Source of the DNA: Gracilibacillus caseinilyticus
GTDB taxonomy: Bacteria > Bacillota > Bacilli > Bacillales > Amphibacillaceae
DNA length: 64,000 nucleotides
Assembly: GCF_022919115.1 (NCBI RefSeq)
Contig: NZ_CP095072.1
Location: 1,736,001-1,800,000, forward strand
Reading direction: 5' to 3'
A program made the translations under genes and the position numbers. Below the pieces are notes generated by a model, which saw only the letters and a list, made by a program, of their open reading frames with translations, had not been told where the DNA came from and ran no database searches. Shown here in pieces: positions 45,758 to 53,552 of the stretch. The stretch's first letter is position 1; the number at the start of each line of letters is the position of its first letter.

Positions 45758-45781
45758 CATACAAGAAAGACAGGTGATAAC

Positions 45782-47833
45782 ATGAAATTCAAACCAGTAA
45801 GTGAAAAAATACCAAAAATGTTACACGGAGCAGACTATAACCCGGAACAGTGGGAAAAGTATCCGGAAGTGTTGGAGGAAGATATTCGTTTAATGAAGCT
45901 TGCCAACTGTAATGTCATGTCGGTCGGCATCTTTTCCTGGGCGAAATTAGAGCCGGAGGAAGCAACGTTTACTTTCGAATGGATGGATAAATTATTGGAT
46001 ACGTTCCATGAAAACGGTATATTTGCGTTTTTGGCGACACCAAGTGGGGCAAGACCTGCATGGATGTCAGAGAAATATCCGGAAGTGTTAAGAGTGGAGG
46101 CGAATCGTGTCCGTAATTTACACGGTTTACGTCACAATCACTGTTATACGTCCCCGGTATATCGTGACAAAGTAACGACAATGAACACGAAATTAGCGGA
46201 GCGATATGCAGAGCATCCGGCAGTAATCGGCTGGCATGTTTCCAATGAATATGGTGGCGAATGTCATTGTGATTACTGTCAGGAAGCCTTTCGTGATTGG
46301 CTAAAGGAAAAATATCAAACATTGGATGCTTTAAATGATGCGTGGTGGACCACGTTCTGGAGTCATACGTATTCCAGCTGGGCGCAAGTGGAGTCACCAG
46401 CTCCGCACGGGGAATCCATGGTACATGGATTAAACCTTGATTGGAAACGCTTTGTTACACACCAAACATTAGATTTTTATCGTCATGAAGTGAAACCGTT
46501 AAAGGCAGTAAAACCAGAGATGCCAGCAACGGCAAATTTTATGGAATTATTTGAACCGTTAAACTATGCGAAGATGGCGGATGATATCGATATTATTTCA
46601 TGGGACTCTTACCCATTGTGGCATGATACAAGTGATCCATCCTATCGAGCAGCTTATACAGCGATGAACCATGATTGGTTCCGTTCCTTAAAAGATGGTC
46701 AGCCATTCTTATTGATGGAAAGCACGCCAAGCTTAACGAACTGGCAGCCAATCAGTAAATTGAAAAAGCCAGGCATGCATAATTTATCATCTTTACAAGC
46801 GGTTGCTCATGGTTCTGACTCTGTACAGTATTTCCAATGGCGCAAAAGCCGTGGATCTAGTGAGAAGTTTCACGGGGCAGTCGTTGATCATCTTGGCAGT
46901 GAACATAACCGGGTTTTTCAAGAAGTAAAAGAATTGGGAGAAAATCTCTCCCAATTAGACGAAGTAGTAGGAACGACAGTAGATGCAGAAGTAGCGATCA
47001 TTTTTGATACGGAAAATCGTTGGGCTGTCAATGATTCGCAAGGTCCACGTAACAGTGGTGTGCACTATGAGCGTACAGTAACCGAGCATTATCAGGCATT
47101 CTGGGAGCAAGGTATTGCGGTTGATGTTATTGATTCCGAAAAAGATCTTTCTAAGTATAAAGTAGTCGTGGCGCCAATGTTATATATGGTTCGCGAAGGT
47201 GTCGGCGAGAACATGGAGAAATTTGTTAAAAATGGCGGAACGTTTGTCACGACTTATTGGTCTGGAATCGTTAATGAGACAGACTTATGTTTCTTAGGCG
47301 GATTCCCAGGTCCATTACGTAAAACGTTAGGTATCTGGTCAGAAGAAATAGATGCCTTATATGATGGCCAGACGAATCATGTAAAAGTAATCGGTAATAA
47401 TGAATTAGGATTGAGCGGGGAATATCAGGCGAAAGAACTTTGTGACCTGATTCATTTGGAAGGCGCTCAGGCTTTAGCACAATATGGCAGTGATTTCTAT
47501 GCAGGCAGACCAGCCTTGACAGTTAACGATTTTGGACAAGGTAAAGCCTATTATATCGCTTCTCGTAATGACCGTTCCTTCCATAAGGAATTCTTTGAAA
47601 AATTAGCAGATCAGGCAGGATTAACACGGGCAACAGGCGGAACGCTGCCAGTTGGTGTCAGTGCACAAGTCCGTACTGATGGCGAGAATGATTATTTATT
47701 CTTGATGAACTTCTCCGGTGAAAGCCAGGATATTACGCTTGCTGAAGGAGAATACCAGGATCATGTAACAGGGGAAGCGGTATCAGGAAATGTAACATTA
47801 ACATCGTATGATGTGAAAGTGTTGAAAAAATAA
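45782..47833 (+). CDS. ganA: GH42 beta-galactosidase
   Basis: The 683-residue GH42 enzyme has HGADYNPEQW at the N-terminus, acid/base Glu156 in WHVSNEYGGECHCDYC with zinc-ligand cysteines beside it, and nucleophile Glu313 in LLMESTPSLTNW. A trimerisation domain (EVAIIFDTENRWA) and a C-terminal beta domain follow. There is no signal peptide. It releases galactose from short beta-galactosides made by the GH53 enzyme. Last gene of the galactan operon, 24 bp after GH53. Confidence 0.95.
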   Translation: MKFKPVSEKIPKMLHGADYNPEQWEKYPEVLEEDIRLMKLANCNVMSVGIFSWAKLEPEEATFTFEWMDKLLDTFHENGIFAFLATPSGARPAWMSEKYPEVLRVEANRVRNLHGLRHNHCYTSPVYRDKVTTMNTKLAERYAEHPAVIGWHVSNEYGGECHCDYCQEAFRDWLKEKYQTLDALNDAWWTTFWSHTYSSWAQVESPAPHGESMVHGLNLDWKRFVTHQTLDFYRHEVKPLKAVKPEMPATANFMELFEPLNYAKMADDIDIISWDSYPLWHDTSDPSYRAAYTAMNHDWFRSLKDGQPFLLMESTPSLTNWQPISKLKKPGMHNLSSLQAVAHGSDSVQYFQWRKSRGSSEKFHGAVVDHLGSEHNRVFQEVKELGENLSQLDEVVGTTVDAEVAIIFDTENRWAVNDSQGPRNSGVHYERTVTEHYQAFWEQGIAVDVIDSEKDLSKYKVVVAPMLYMVREGVGENMEKFVKNGGTFVTTYWSGIVNETDLCFLGGFPGPLRKTLGIWSEEIDALYDGQTNHVKVIGNNELGLSGEYQAKELCDLIHLEGAQALAQYGSDFYAGRPALTVNDFGQGKAYYIASRNDRSFHKEFFEKLADQAGLTRATGGTLPVGVSAQVRTDGENDYLFLMNFSGESQDITLAEGEYQDHVTGEAVSGNVTLTSYDVKVLKK

Positions 47834-47847
47834 TAGTAATGGATGAG

Positions 47848-47882
47848 CAGACCAGATCAAGGGTGATTTGGTCTGTTTCTAT
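47848..47882 (+). terminator. Terminator of the galactan operon
   Basis: CAGACCAGATCA and TGATTTGGTCTG form a 12-bp stem with one G-T pair around AGGG, followed by TTTCTATTATT. Confidence 0.88.
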
Positions 47883-47903
47883 TATTATAAAATAAAATGT
47901 AGG

Positions 47904-48093
47904 TTCTTATAATACGGATTATGTAAAGTGGACTGTCTGAAGTTGTGGTAATATTCAAAGATTTCATCTGCTTAGCAAAGCTCCGGAAATATGCTCTGCA
48001 GGACGCGAAGTGGTTGGCCGGAGCGGTATCCCAGCACATGAAACATTTCAAAATGACCACTAAGCAGCTAGTTGACATATTTCGTATTATAGG
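47904..48093. repeat. R1 repeat, copy D (apparently complete)
   Basis: About 190 bp bounded by imperfect terminal inverted repeats: CTTATAATACGGATTATG at the left, and CCTATAATACGAAATATG reading in from the right on the other strand. An inner GCTCCGG/CCGGAGC pair lies near the middle. It has no transposase, so it looks like a miniature inverted-repeat element. Its reverse strand matches copies B and C. The 432-bp gap to the next gene holds nothing else clear. Confidence 0.75.
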
Positions 48094-48265
48094 TAGCTAT
48101 ATATTTTTAAGTTCATTAGAAGCGACCAGGTTTATGCCCGGTTTTCTTAGAAGAAATAGCAAATCATTTGTTATTTTATGTTAAAATTGGTAGTAATACA
48201 TTTTTTAATCATTTGGGAAAAGGTGAAATTTTGCTTATTGTTAAAAAGTGAGGTGGGCAAAAGAG

Positions 48266-48544
48266 ATGGATAAAATACAAGTAGGTACTACATTAGGTTA
48301 TCTATCGATAGTAATGGTGTTGATTAATATTTTGATATTTTTTATCATGCGTGGCCCGAATGTCGATTTGAAACTGGTTGTTAAGATTTATAGTATCCTT
48401 TCAATATTAGGAATTTTATTTAGTATTGCAACTTTCATCATGTCCAAAAAAAGGATACTTTTTATACTTGGGTTAGTTACAAATGGAACCGTTCTCATAT
48501 TGGTGTATTTTTTATTACTAGCAATTGGCATTAGTGAACCATAA
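48266..48544 (+). CDS. Small membrane protein, three spans
   Basis: The 92-residue protein has three hydrophobic segments (YLSIVMVLINILIFFIM; IYSILSILGILFSIATFIM; ILFILGLVTNGTVLILVYF). ATG 48266 is chosen since GAGGTGG lies upstream. I recognise no family. It heads a run of small membrane proteins ending with an acetyltransferase. Confidence 0.6.
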   Translation: MDKIQVGTTLGYLSIVMVLINILIFFIMRGPNVDLKLVVKIYSILSILGILFSIATFIMSKKRILFILGLVTNGTVLILVYFLLLAIGISEP

Positions 48545-48568
48545 ATAGTAAGGAAGGGAGAAAATAAC

Positions 48569-48775
48569 ATGAATTGGCAAGTACTCGGCAGTATGGGCTG
48601 GTTAATATTAATAGTTATGATAGTTATATGTTTAATAGCTTTTATTTTTCATAGTGTTGGGACATTCTTCAAAGACAATGGAGACGGCAATGGTTATACA
48701 CCCACAGGGAAAGAGAAAAATATTGAACAGAAGCTGGATCGGATTATTGAGTTGCTGGAAAAAGAGAAGGAATGA
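48569..48775 (+). CDS. Small membrane protein with C-terminal coiled coil
   Basis: The 68-residue protein has one span (GWLILIVMIVICLIAFIF), a polar linker rich in Gly and Asp, and a charged helix (NIEQKLDRIIELLEKEKE) likely to form a coiled coil. It starts after AAGGAAGGGAG, 24 bp after the preceding gene. Function unknown. Confidence 0.65.
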   Translation: MNWQVLGSMGWLILIVMIVICLIAFIFHSVGTFFKDNGDGNGYTPTGKEKNIEQKLDRIIELLEKEKE

Positions 48776-48802
48776 ATATGTATAAAAGAAAGGGGTTTTT
48801 CC

Positions 48803-48991
48803 ATGAGTAATCAAACACCAGAGGAAAGAAGAGAACGATTCAGACAACAGGAGTTGAAAGGAAATCCATCCAGCAGTATTCACGGTGGTGGAATTGCTGA
48901 TTTAGTTGGAAGTTTAGGATGGAAAGGTACTGGAATCTTGATTGTGGTGATAATAGTTGCTATGATCATTTATAATGTTTTTTTCCGTTAG
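48803..48991 (+). CDS. DUF6366-like small membrane protein
   Basis: The 62-residue protein has a charged N-terminus (TPEERRERFRQQELKGNPSS), then DLVGSLGWKGTGILIVVII as a single membrane span. The TPEERRERxRQxELK and LVGSLGWKGTG segments recall the DUF6366 family of Bacilli; its function is unknown. It starts after AAAGGGG and is co-oriented with the two small membrane genes before it. Confidence 0.65.
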   Translation: MSNQTPEERRERFRQQELKGNPSSSIHGGGIADLVGSLGWKGTGILIVVIIVAMIIYNVFFR

Positions 48992-49048
48992 AGGAAATAG
49001 ATAGATGATGATTCAACAGATCTAAAGGTTGGAGGATAAAACATACAT

Positions 49049-49597
49049 ATGACGATAATAAATAGAAATAAAGTATTCTTACAAGAAGCAACCGATAGTG
49101 ATATAGCGGAGTTATATTATTGGAAGTTTGAAGAGAAAGAACAAGCGGCAAAAAAGTGGAATGGTCCTTATATCAAAGAGGAGAGGGTGTCAAAGGAAGA
49201 GTATAAGCAAGGATGGAGGCAAGAGATTATCGAAGGTATTCCATCATCACTAGTTATCAAAACTGTTGATAAAGTGATTGGATATGTTGGCTCCTATTGG
49301 GTGGATAAAAACACAAATTGGTTAGAAACCGGGATAGTGATTTATGACAGTAACTATTGGAACGGCGGTTATGGTTCAGAGGCTTATAAACAGTGGATGG
49401 ACTATCTTTTTGCATCTACTGCTATACATCGGCTTGGTATGTCAACATGGTCTGGCAATAGCAGAATGATAAGGGTTGCGGAAAAACTCGGAATGAAGGA
49501 AGAAGCAAGAGTAAGAGAAGCAAGAGTCGTCAACGGTGAATATTTTGATGCTATTAAGATGGGGATCTTGAGGCGAGAATGGGAAGGTTTAAAATAG
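49049..49597 (+). CDS. GNAT acetyltransferase (RimJ/RimL type)
   Basis: The 182-residue protein has the GNAT core: SLVIKTVDKVIGYVGSYW (beta 4), IVIYDSNYWNGGYGSEAYKQ (acetyl-CoA-binding loop, here with NGGYGSEA for Q/RxxGxG/A), and MSTWSGNSRMIRVAEKLGMK, then EARVREARVVNGEYFDAI. Members acetylate ribosomal-protein N-termini, antibiotics or amino acids; no substrate can be assigned. Start after TTGGAGGA. Its terminator follows, then the IS256 insertion. Confidence 0.85.
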   Translation: MTIINRNKVFLQEATDSDIAELYYWKFEEKEQAAKKWNGPYIKEERVSKEEYKQGWRQEIIEGIPSSLVIKTVDKVIGYVGSYWVDKNTNWLETGIVIYDSNYWNGGYGSEAYKQWMDYLFASTAIHRLGMSTWSGNSRMIRVAEKLGMKEEARVREARVVNGEYFDAIKMGILRREWEGLK

Positions 49598-49600
49598 GTA

Positions 49601-49637
49601 AAGCCGACCTGATTGTAATGGAGGTCGGCTTCTTTTG
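49601..49637. terminator. Terminator of the acetyltransferase gene
   Basis: AAGCCGACCT and AGGTCGGCTT form a perfect 10-bp stem around GATTGTAATGG, followed by CTTTTGG. Before the IS insertion it would also have ended the convergent SpoIIAA-like gene. Confidence 0.88.
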
Positions 49638-49679
49638 GTTAATACTGGAATAAATTTATTCTTCTGGGAGTGTAATATT

Positions 49680-49730
49680 AACTGTGTAAGTAAGAAATGC
49701 GTACGGTTTCTTACTCACACAGTTTTTTTA
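49680..49730 (+). terminator. Strong hairpin terminator inside the IS left end
   Basis: AACTGTGTAAGTAAGAAA and TTTCTTACTCACACAGTT form an 18-bp stem with one mismatch, followed by TTTTTT. It would block transcription entering the transposase gene from outside. Confidence 0.85.
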
Positions 49731-49770
49731 TTTGTTAGAATAAAAGTATAAAGCTAAAGGAGTGTTTGAA

Positions 49771-51009
49771 ATGGGGAAACCAAAAAGAGATCCTAACTCC
49801 GTAGATTTAGCGAACAAGATTATCGAACAGTATCAACCTGAAACAGTAGAAGACATGCAAAATGCATTAAAAGACATTTTCGGACCAATGTTTGAGACGA
49901 TGCTAAAAGGCGAAATGGACCATCACCTAGGATACTCCTCCAATGAAAAGGGCCAAAAAAATACGGAAAACCGACGTAATGGATACGGAAAGAAAACGGT
50001 CAAAACATCAACTGGAGAAGTGGAACTAGAAGTGCCAAGAGATCGTGACGGCTCCTTCGAACCACAAGTCATTCCCAAACGCCAACGAGATGTCTCAGCT
50101 ATTGAAAACAAAGTAATTTCCATGTACGCCCGTGGTATGTCTCAAAGAGATATCTCTTCGACTATTGAAGATATTTACGGGTTTTCTGTGTCTCATGAAA
50201 TGGTGTCTAACATTACGGATCACGTGTTAACAGAATTAGAAGAATGGCAAACCAGACCCTTACAACCGTGTTATCCTTTTGTTTTTGTAGACTGCCTTTA
50301 TGCCACTATTCGCAATGACTATGAAACGAAGAAATATGCGGTTTATACGATGTTAGGCTACACCATGGAAGGCAAAAAGGAGATACTTGGCTTATGGCTT
50401 AATGAAACCGAAAGTAAGCATAAATGGATGCAAATCTTTGATGAGATTAAAACAAGAGGGGTAGAAGATATTTTCTTTCTATCTATCGATGGCGTGAGTG
50501 GCTTAGAAGAAGGTGCTCGTGCCATATTCCCGGCATTAACAGTCCAACGTTGTATCGTTCACCTTATTCGAAATTCACTTAAATATGTACCAAGTAAAGA
50601 CTATAAACCTTTCACAGCTGCTTTACGAAAAGTATATGGAGCATCTAGTCTAAAAGCTTGTCGCAGCGCCTTTGAAACCTTTCAACAACAATGGTCTTCT
50701 TATCCTGGAGCCATTGATGTGTGGAAACGTCATTTTTCTCATGTGGAACAGCTTTTTGATTACGGTAGTGCGATTCGCAAAATCATGTATACAACAAATG
50801 CCGTAGAAAGTGTTCACTCCAGCTATCGTAAAGTTACCCAAAAAGGAGCATTCCCACACGAGAATGCCCTATTAAAAGTCTTATATTTACGAACAAAAGA
50901 ACTTGAAAATAAATGGGAAGGTGGCCATATTCAGCAATGGGCCATGGTGATGAACCAGTTATTAATTCATGACCACCTCAAGGATCGTGTATTAAAGTAT
51001 TTGGAATGA
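49771..51009 (+). CDS. IS256-family (Transposase_mut) transposase
   Basis: The 412-residue transposase is full length. The N-terminal DNA-binding part has GEMDHHLGYSSNEKG and GEVELEVPRDRDGSFEP. The DDE residues are visible: Asp in FVFVDCLYATI, Asp in FLSIDGVSGLEEGARAIFP and Glu in YTTNAVESVHSSYRK. The family block PALTVQRCIVHLIRNSL is intact. ATG 49771 follows AAAGGAG. There is no frameshift, so it is probably active. Confidence 0.95.
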   Translation: MGKPKRDPNSVDLANKIIEQYQPETVEDMQNALKDIFGPMFETMLKGEMDHHLGYSSNEKGQKNTENRRNGYGKKTVKTSTGEVELEVPRDRDGSFEPQVIPKRQRDVSAIENKVISMYARGMSQRDISSTIEDIYGFSVSHEMVSNITDHVLTELEEWQTRPLQPCYPFVFVDCLYATIRNDYETKKYAVYTMLGYTMEGKKEILGLWLNETESKHKWMQIFDEIKTRGVEDIFFLSIDGVSGLEEGARAIFPALTVQRCIVHLIRNSLKYVPSKDYKPFTAALRKVYGASSLKACRSAFETFQQQWSSYPGAIDVWKRHFSHVEQLFDYGSAIRKIMYTTNAVESVHSSYRKVTQKGAFPHENALLKVLYLRTKELENKWEGGHIQQWAMVMNQLLIHDHLKDRVLKYLE

Positions 51010-51386
51010 CTTACACACTTTTCTTGACAAGCCCATTCTTCTAACCACATTTTCGCCATCTCTTTTTGGTCCAAGTTAAAATACTCAATCTTCGTACTTG
51101 GAAAGAGACTTTCTAACTTAGAATCTTCTTTCAGATATTTACTATCCGCAACAAAGGCAGTTTTATGGAAGCTTTTCCAGTGCTTAATCATTTTGAAATC
51201 TTCTATTAGTGCTTTAAAGGTTAACCCTTCCCAATTTTCTAACAGGAGCAGCACATTCACTTTTTCTAAGTCACTTACTTTGTTGTCAAAGAAATCGTCG
51301 ACTTGCTGAATGTCTTCCTTTTTTAATTTTCCACTTGCGCTAATTTCTACAATTGAGCTGTTTTCAATATTTGCAATTTCAATCAT
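50967..51386 (-). CDS. SpoIIAA-like (STAS) protein with IS-altered C-terminus
   Basis: The open frame gives 139 residues, but only the first 117 (ending MAKMWLEE) belong to the original gene. The last 22 (from WACQEKC on) are read from the IS256 right end. Joining the flanks across the target duplication restores GAA GAA TAA, so the original stop codon was exactly at the insertion. The family match is the SpoIIAA-like group (VEISASGKLKKEDIQQ, FVADSKYLK), lipid- or partner-binding STAS folds of unknown role. The altered protein may still fold, since only a tail is added. Confidence 0.8.
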   Translation of the reverse strand: MIEIANIENSSIVEISASGKLKKEDIQQVDDFFDNKVSDLEKVNVLLLLENWEGLTFKALIEDFKMIKHWKSFHKTAFVADSKYLKEDSKLESLFPSTKIEYFNLDQKEMAKMWLEEWACQEKCVSHSKYFNTRSLRWS

Positions 51387-51497
51387 CAGATTTCATCCTT
51401 TCCGTTCTTATCTATTTAACCATTCCTTGTTTGAGTGTGTATTAAACATAGACATATGGAGCAAACATGCTTGTCATGCTTTTGAAAAATAGAAGTA

Positions 51498-51818
51498 ATG
51501 AAAAATCGATTATATAAAGGAGAAATAAAATGTATCTATATAATAGCTATCATATCGAGCGCGATACTGGGCTATCTTCTTTTAATGCTGGGTCCAGTTT
51601 TTGGTGGGTTGATTGCGTTTGGGATTATAGTCGGTTGTCTGTTTAGAGGATTGTATATATTAAATGCGATACATGAACAAATAAGCCGGGTAGCACCGAA
51701 CGAAGCTGAAGCGGACCGAGTGTATCGCGAATATTTGGAAGAGAGAGCAAAGCAGTACGTGAGATGCTTTGCTCTTCAACGAGATGTTAGTCTAACTGAA
51801 CATAAGCTTTTAGTTTGA
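51498..51818 (+). CDS. Small membrane protein, possibly frameshifted at its start
   Basis: The 106-residue frame has two spans (IIAIISSAILGYLLLML; VFGGLIAFGIIVGCLF) and a charged tail (NEAEADRVYREYLEERAKQ). ATG 51498 has no good ribosome site, whereas AAAGGAG is followed seven bases later by an ATG at 51530 in another frame, so a one-base shift near the start is possible. A hairpin AGAGCAAAGC/GCTTTGCTCT at 51744-51775 lies inside the coding end. Function unknown. Confidence 0.5.
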   Translation: MKNRLYKGEIKCIYIIAIISSAILGYLLLMLGPVFGGLIAFGIIVGCLFRGLYILNAIHEQISRVAPNEAEADRVYREYLEERAKQYVRCFALQRDVSLTEHKLLV

Positions 51819-52404
51819 AATCACCGTATTCTTTAGCAAAAGTAAAGCGGTACGTATGCTGTTCCCTGGTACCATCTGTTTCCTTCTCCACCTCAGATGT
51901 GAGGTCAAACAGGTAGAGAGAACGACTGACCTCATCCACATTGATATCTATCAGTTTTCCTTCAGGATAAAGCTCTTGCTCTATCGACGAGAACACGATC
52001 TCTTCATTCAGTACGGCGTCAGCAAGTGCCTTGAAATCTTCTTCCTCAGTAAGAGCATAATAGGATTCCAGCACATCCTTTCCAATATGTACTAATTTCT
52101 GATCAGAATAAAAGTAAGGAGTAAATAACTGATACATAAAAAAGAAAAGAATAAGTACGCTCGCAATTACGCGAATCGGGATGTGAAAGCGAATGTCGTC
52201 TAACCATTGATCTATTTTCATAGAAAACCAGATAATTGTTGTTAGTGCTATCGCTAAAATAATGAAATACAGAAAGTGATCAATATGAAACCAATCATCT
52301 CTGATCAAAAAATAAAAGAAATAAATAGACAAACATAATATAAATGTTCTTCTGACAATCTTTTGAACCTCATAGTGCTTTTCTGAAAAAGGTTGATCAC
52401 TCAT
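51787..52404 (-). CDS. Hypothetical membrane protein
   Basis: The 205-residue protein has about three hydrophobic segments in its first 115 residues (TFILCLSIYFFYFLI; FLYFIILAIALTTIIWF; VIASVLILFFFMYQLF). A soluble C-terminal domain of about 90 residues follows, rich in Glu and Asp. Start 52404 is chosen for GGAGG seven bases upstream rather than the longer frame from 52434. Its end overlaps that of the convergent gene by 32 bp. No family recognised. Confidence 0.6.
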   Translation of the reverse strand: MSDQPFSEKHYEVQKIVRRTFILCLSIYFFYFLIRDDWFHIDHFLYFIILAIALTTIIWFSMKIDQWLDDIRFHIPIRVIASVLILFFFMYQLFTPYFYSDQKLVHIGKDVLESYYALTEEEDFKALADAVLNEEIVFSSIEQELYPEGKLIDINVDEVSRSLYLFDLTSEVEKETDGTREQHTYRFTFAKEYGDFKLKAYVQLD

Positions 52405-52495
52405 CGTAATACCTCCACTTCTTGTGCAATTCAACCATCGTTCTTCGCATTATATTCTATCAGATTTATAGACATAATATGGTTATTTCGGTTTG

Positions 52496-52648
52496 TCACG
52501 GCGCTAACCGTCCGTAATATCCCCACTTCAAGATTCGAGAGATAAATAAGAAGTTAAGTGGGGGATAAACGGCCGATAACTTCCTGATAAGTTTCGCTAG
52601 CAATCAGTGGGGGTTAAAAACCCCCACTGATTGAAGTCTCACTTTATC
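52496..52648 (+). repeat. R2 structured repeat, copy 2
   Basis: Nearly identical to 35661-35812 and in the same orientation. Differences between the copies fall partly in stems; the 3' hairpin here is perfect (AATCAGTGGGGG and CCCCCACTGATT around TTAAAAA). Like copy 1, it sits between divergent genes. Confidence 0.75.
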
Positions 52649-52684
52649 CATTTTAACAAAACTGCAAACGATTACGAAAATCAA

Positions 52685-52756
52685 TTGACGTTAACCAGAT
52701 TTCTCGCTACAATAAAATTATTCCATAATATAAAATAACGTTCCGAATTGTGGAAC
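52685..52756 (+). promoter_or_regulatory. Promoter and IclR-type operator of the galactonate operon
   Basis: TTGACG at 52685-52690, 17-bp spacer and TACAAT at 52708-52713 form a strong sigma-A promoter. An inverted repeat GTTCCGAATTGTGGAAC at 52740-52756 lies just downstream of the expected start, suited to repression by the IclR-type product of the next gene. TGCAAACGATTACG at 52663-52676 resembles cre with two mismatches. Confidence 0.7.
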
Positions 52757-52771
52757 ATGGGAGGTTGAGTG

Positions 52772-53536
52772 ATGGCACAAGTTCAATCAGTCGAGCGTAC
52801 TTTTTCGATATTGGAAATTGTCGCACAGCATCCGGACGGGGTTAGTATCACTGCCTTATCGAAAGAAATGGATTTGGCAAAAAGCACTGTCCATCGTCTG
52901 TTGGGTACATTAGTAGCAAGAGGGTATGTCCAAAAGGATACCAATACAGGTTACTATCAGCTAGGCGTTCAATGCCTGGTATTAGCAAGTTCACTGTTAA
53001 ATAATTTAGATATTCGGACCATCGCTAAAGATGCGTTACAACGACTTGCAAAGTACGCCGGTGAGGTTGTTCACTTATGCATTCATGATAAGAATGAAGT
53101 CGTTTACATCGATAAAGTTGAAGGTGAACAAACACTCAGAATGTATTCGCAAATTGGCAAAAGGGCGATGATGCACTGTACCGGGGTGGGGAAGGCATTG
53201 TTATCAGGATTTAGCGAGCAAGCCATTGATCAATTAATGAAGGAAAAGGGGTTACCCTCGTTTACAGATACAACGATTACAACGAAGGAAGAGCTGGAGC
53301 AAGCGTTATTGACTATCGAAAAACAAGGTTATGCGATTGACGAACAGGAGCATGAGGATGGAATCCGTTGTATTGCAGCGCCTATTTTTGATCATGATGG
53401 TCATGTAATTGCGGCAATCAGCATTGCTGGTCCAATCGAAAGAATGACAAAGGAGCGGGTAGAAGGCGATTTAACGAGAGCGATTATGAAAGAAAGTCAC
53501 GATATATCTGCTAAGTTAGGCTATCTTAACAAATAA
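52772..53536 (+). CDS. IclR-family regulator of galactonate use (KdgR-like)
   Basis: The 254-residue regulator has an N-terminal winged helix ([40 protein letters not shown]). The IclR effector domain has [31 protein letters not shown] and the C-terminal [20 protein letters not shown]. It heads the dgoD-kdgK-eda operon, 16 bp before dgoD, and is the likely repressor, with galactonate or a 2-keto-3-deoxy sugar acid as inducer (inference). ATG 52772 follows GGGAGG. Confidence 0.88.
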   Translation: MAQVQSVERTFSILEIVAQHPDGVSITALSKEMDLAKSTVHRLLGTLVARGYVQKDTNTGYYQLGVQCLVLASSLLNNLDIRTIAKDALQRLAKYAGEVVHLCIHDKNEVVYIDKVEGEQTLRMYSQIGKRAMMHCTGVGKALLSGFSEQAIDQLMKEKGLPSFTDTTITTKEELEQALLTIEKQGYAIDEQEHEDGIRCIAAPIFDHDGHVIAAISIAGPIERMTKERVEGDLTRAIMKESHDISAKLGYLNK

Positions 53537-53552
53537 AGGAGAAGGTGACCAA

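Larger units (their letters stand above)
49666..51034 (+). mobile_element. IS256-family insertion sequence, complete
   Basis: A 1369-bp element. The left end GGGAGTGTAATATTAACTGT and the right end (reverse strand GGGCTTGTCAAGAAAAGTGT) agree at 18 of the first 26 positions, both running into GTGTAAGT. It is flanked by 8-bp direct repeats ATTCTTCT at 49658-49665 and 51035-51042, the size expected for IS256. It carries one intact transposase. Only one copy is visible in the window. Confidence 0.9.

Noticed and set aside
47945..48184. 79-residue open frame on the plus strand
   Set aside because: Most of it lies inside repeat R1 copy D, with no ribosome site; the other R1 copies do not keep the frame.
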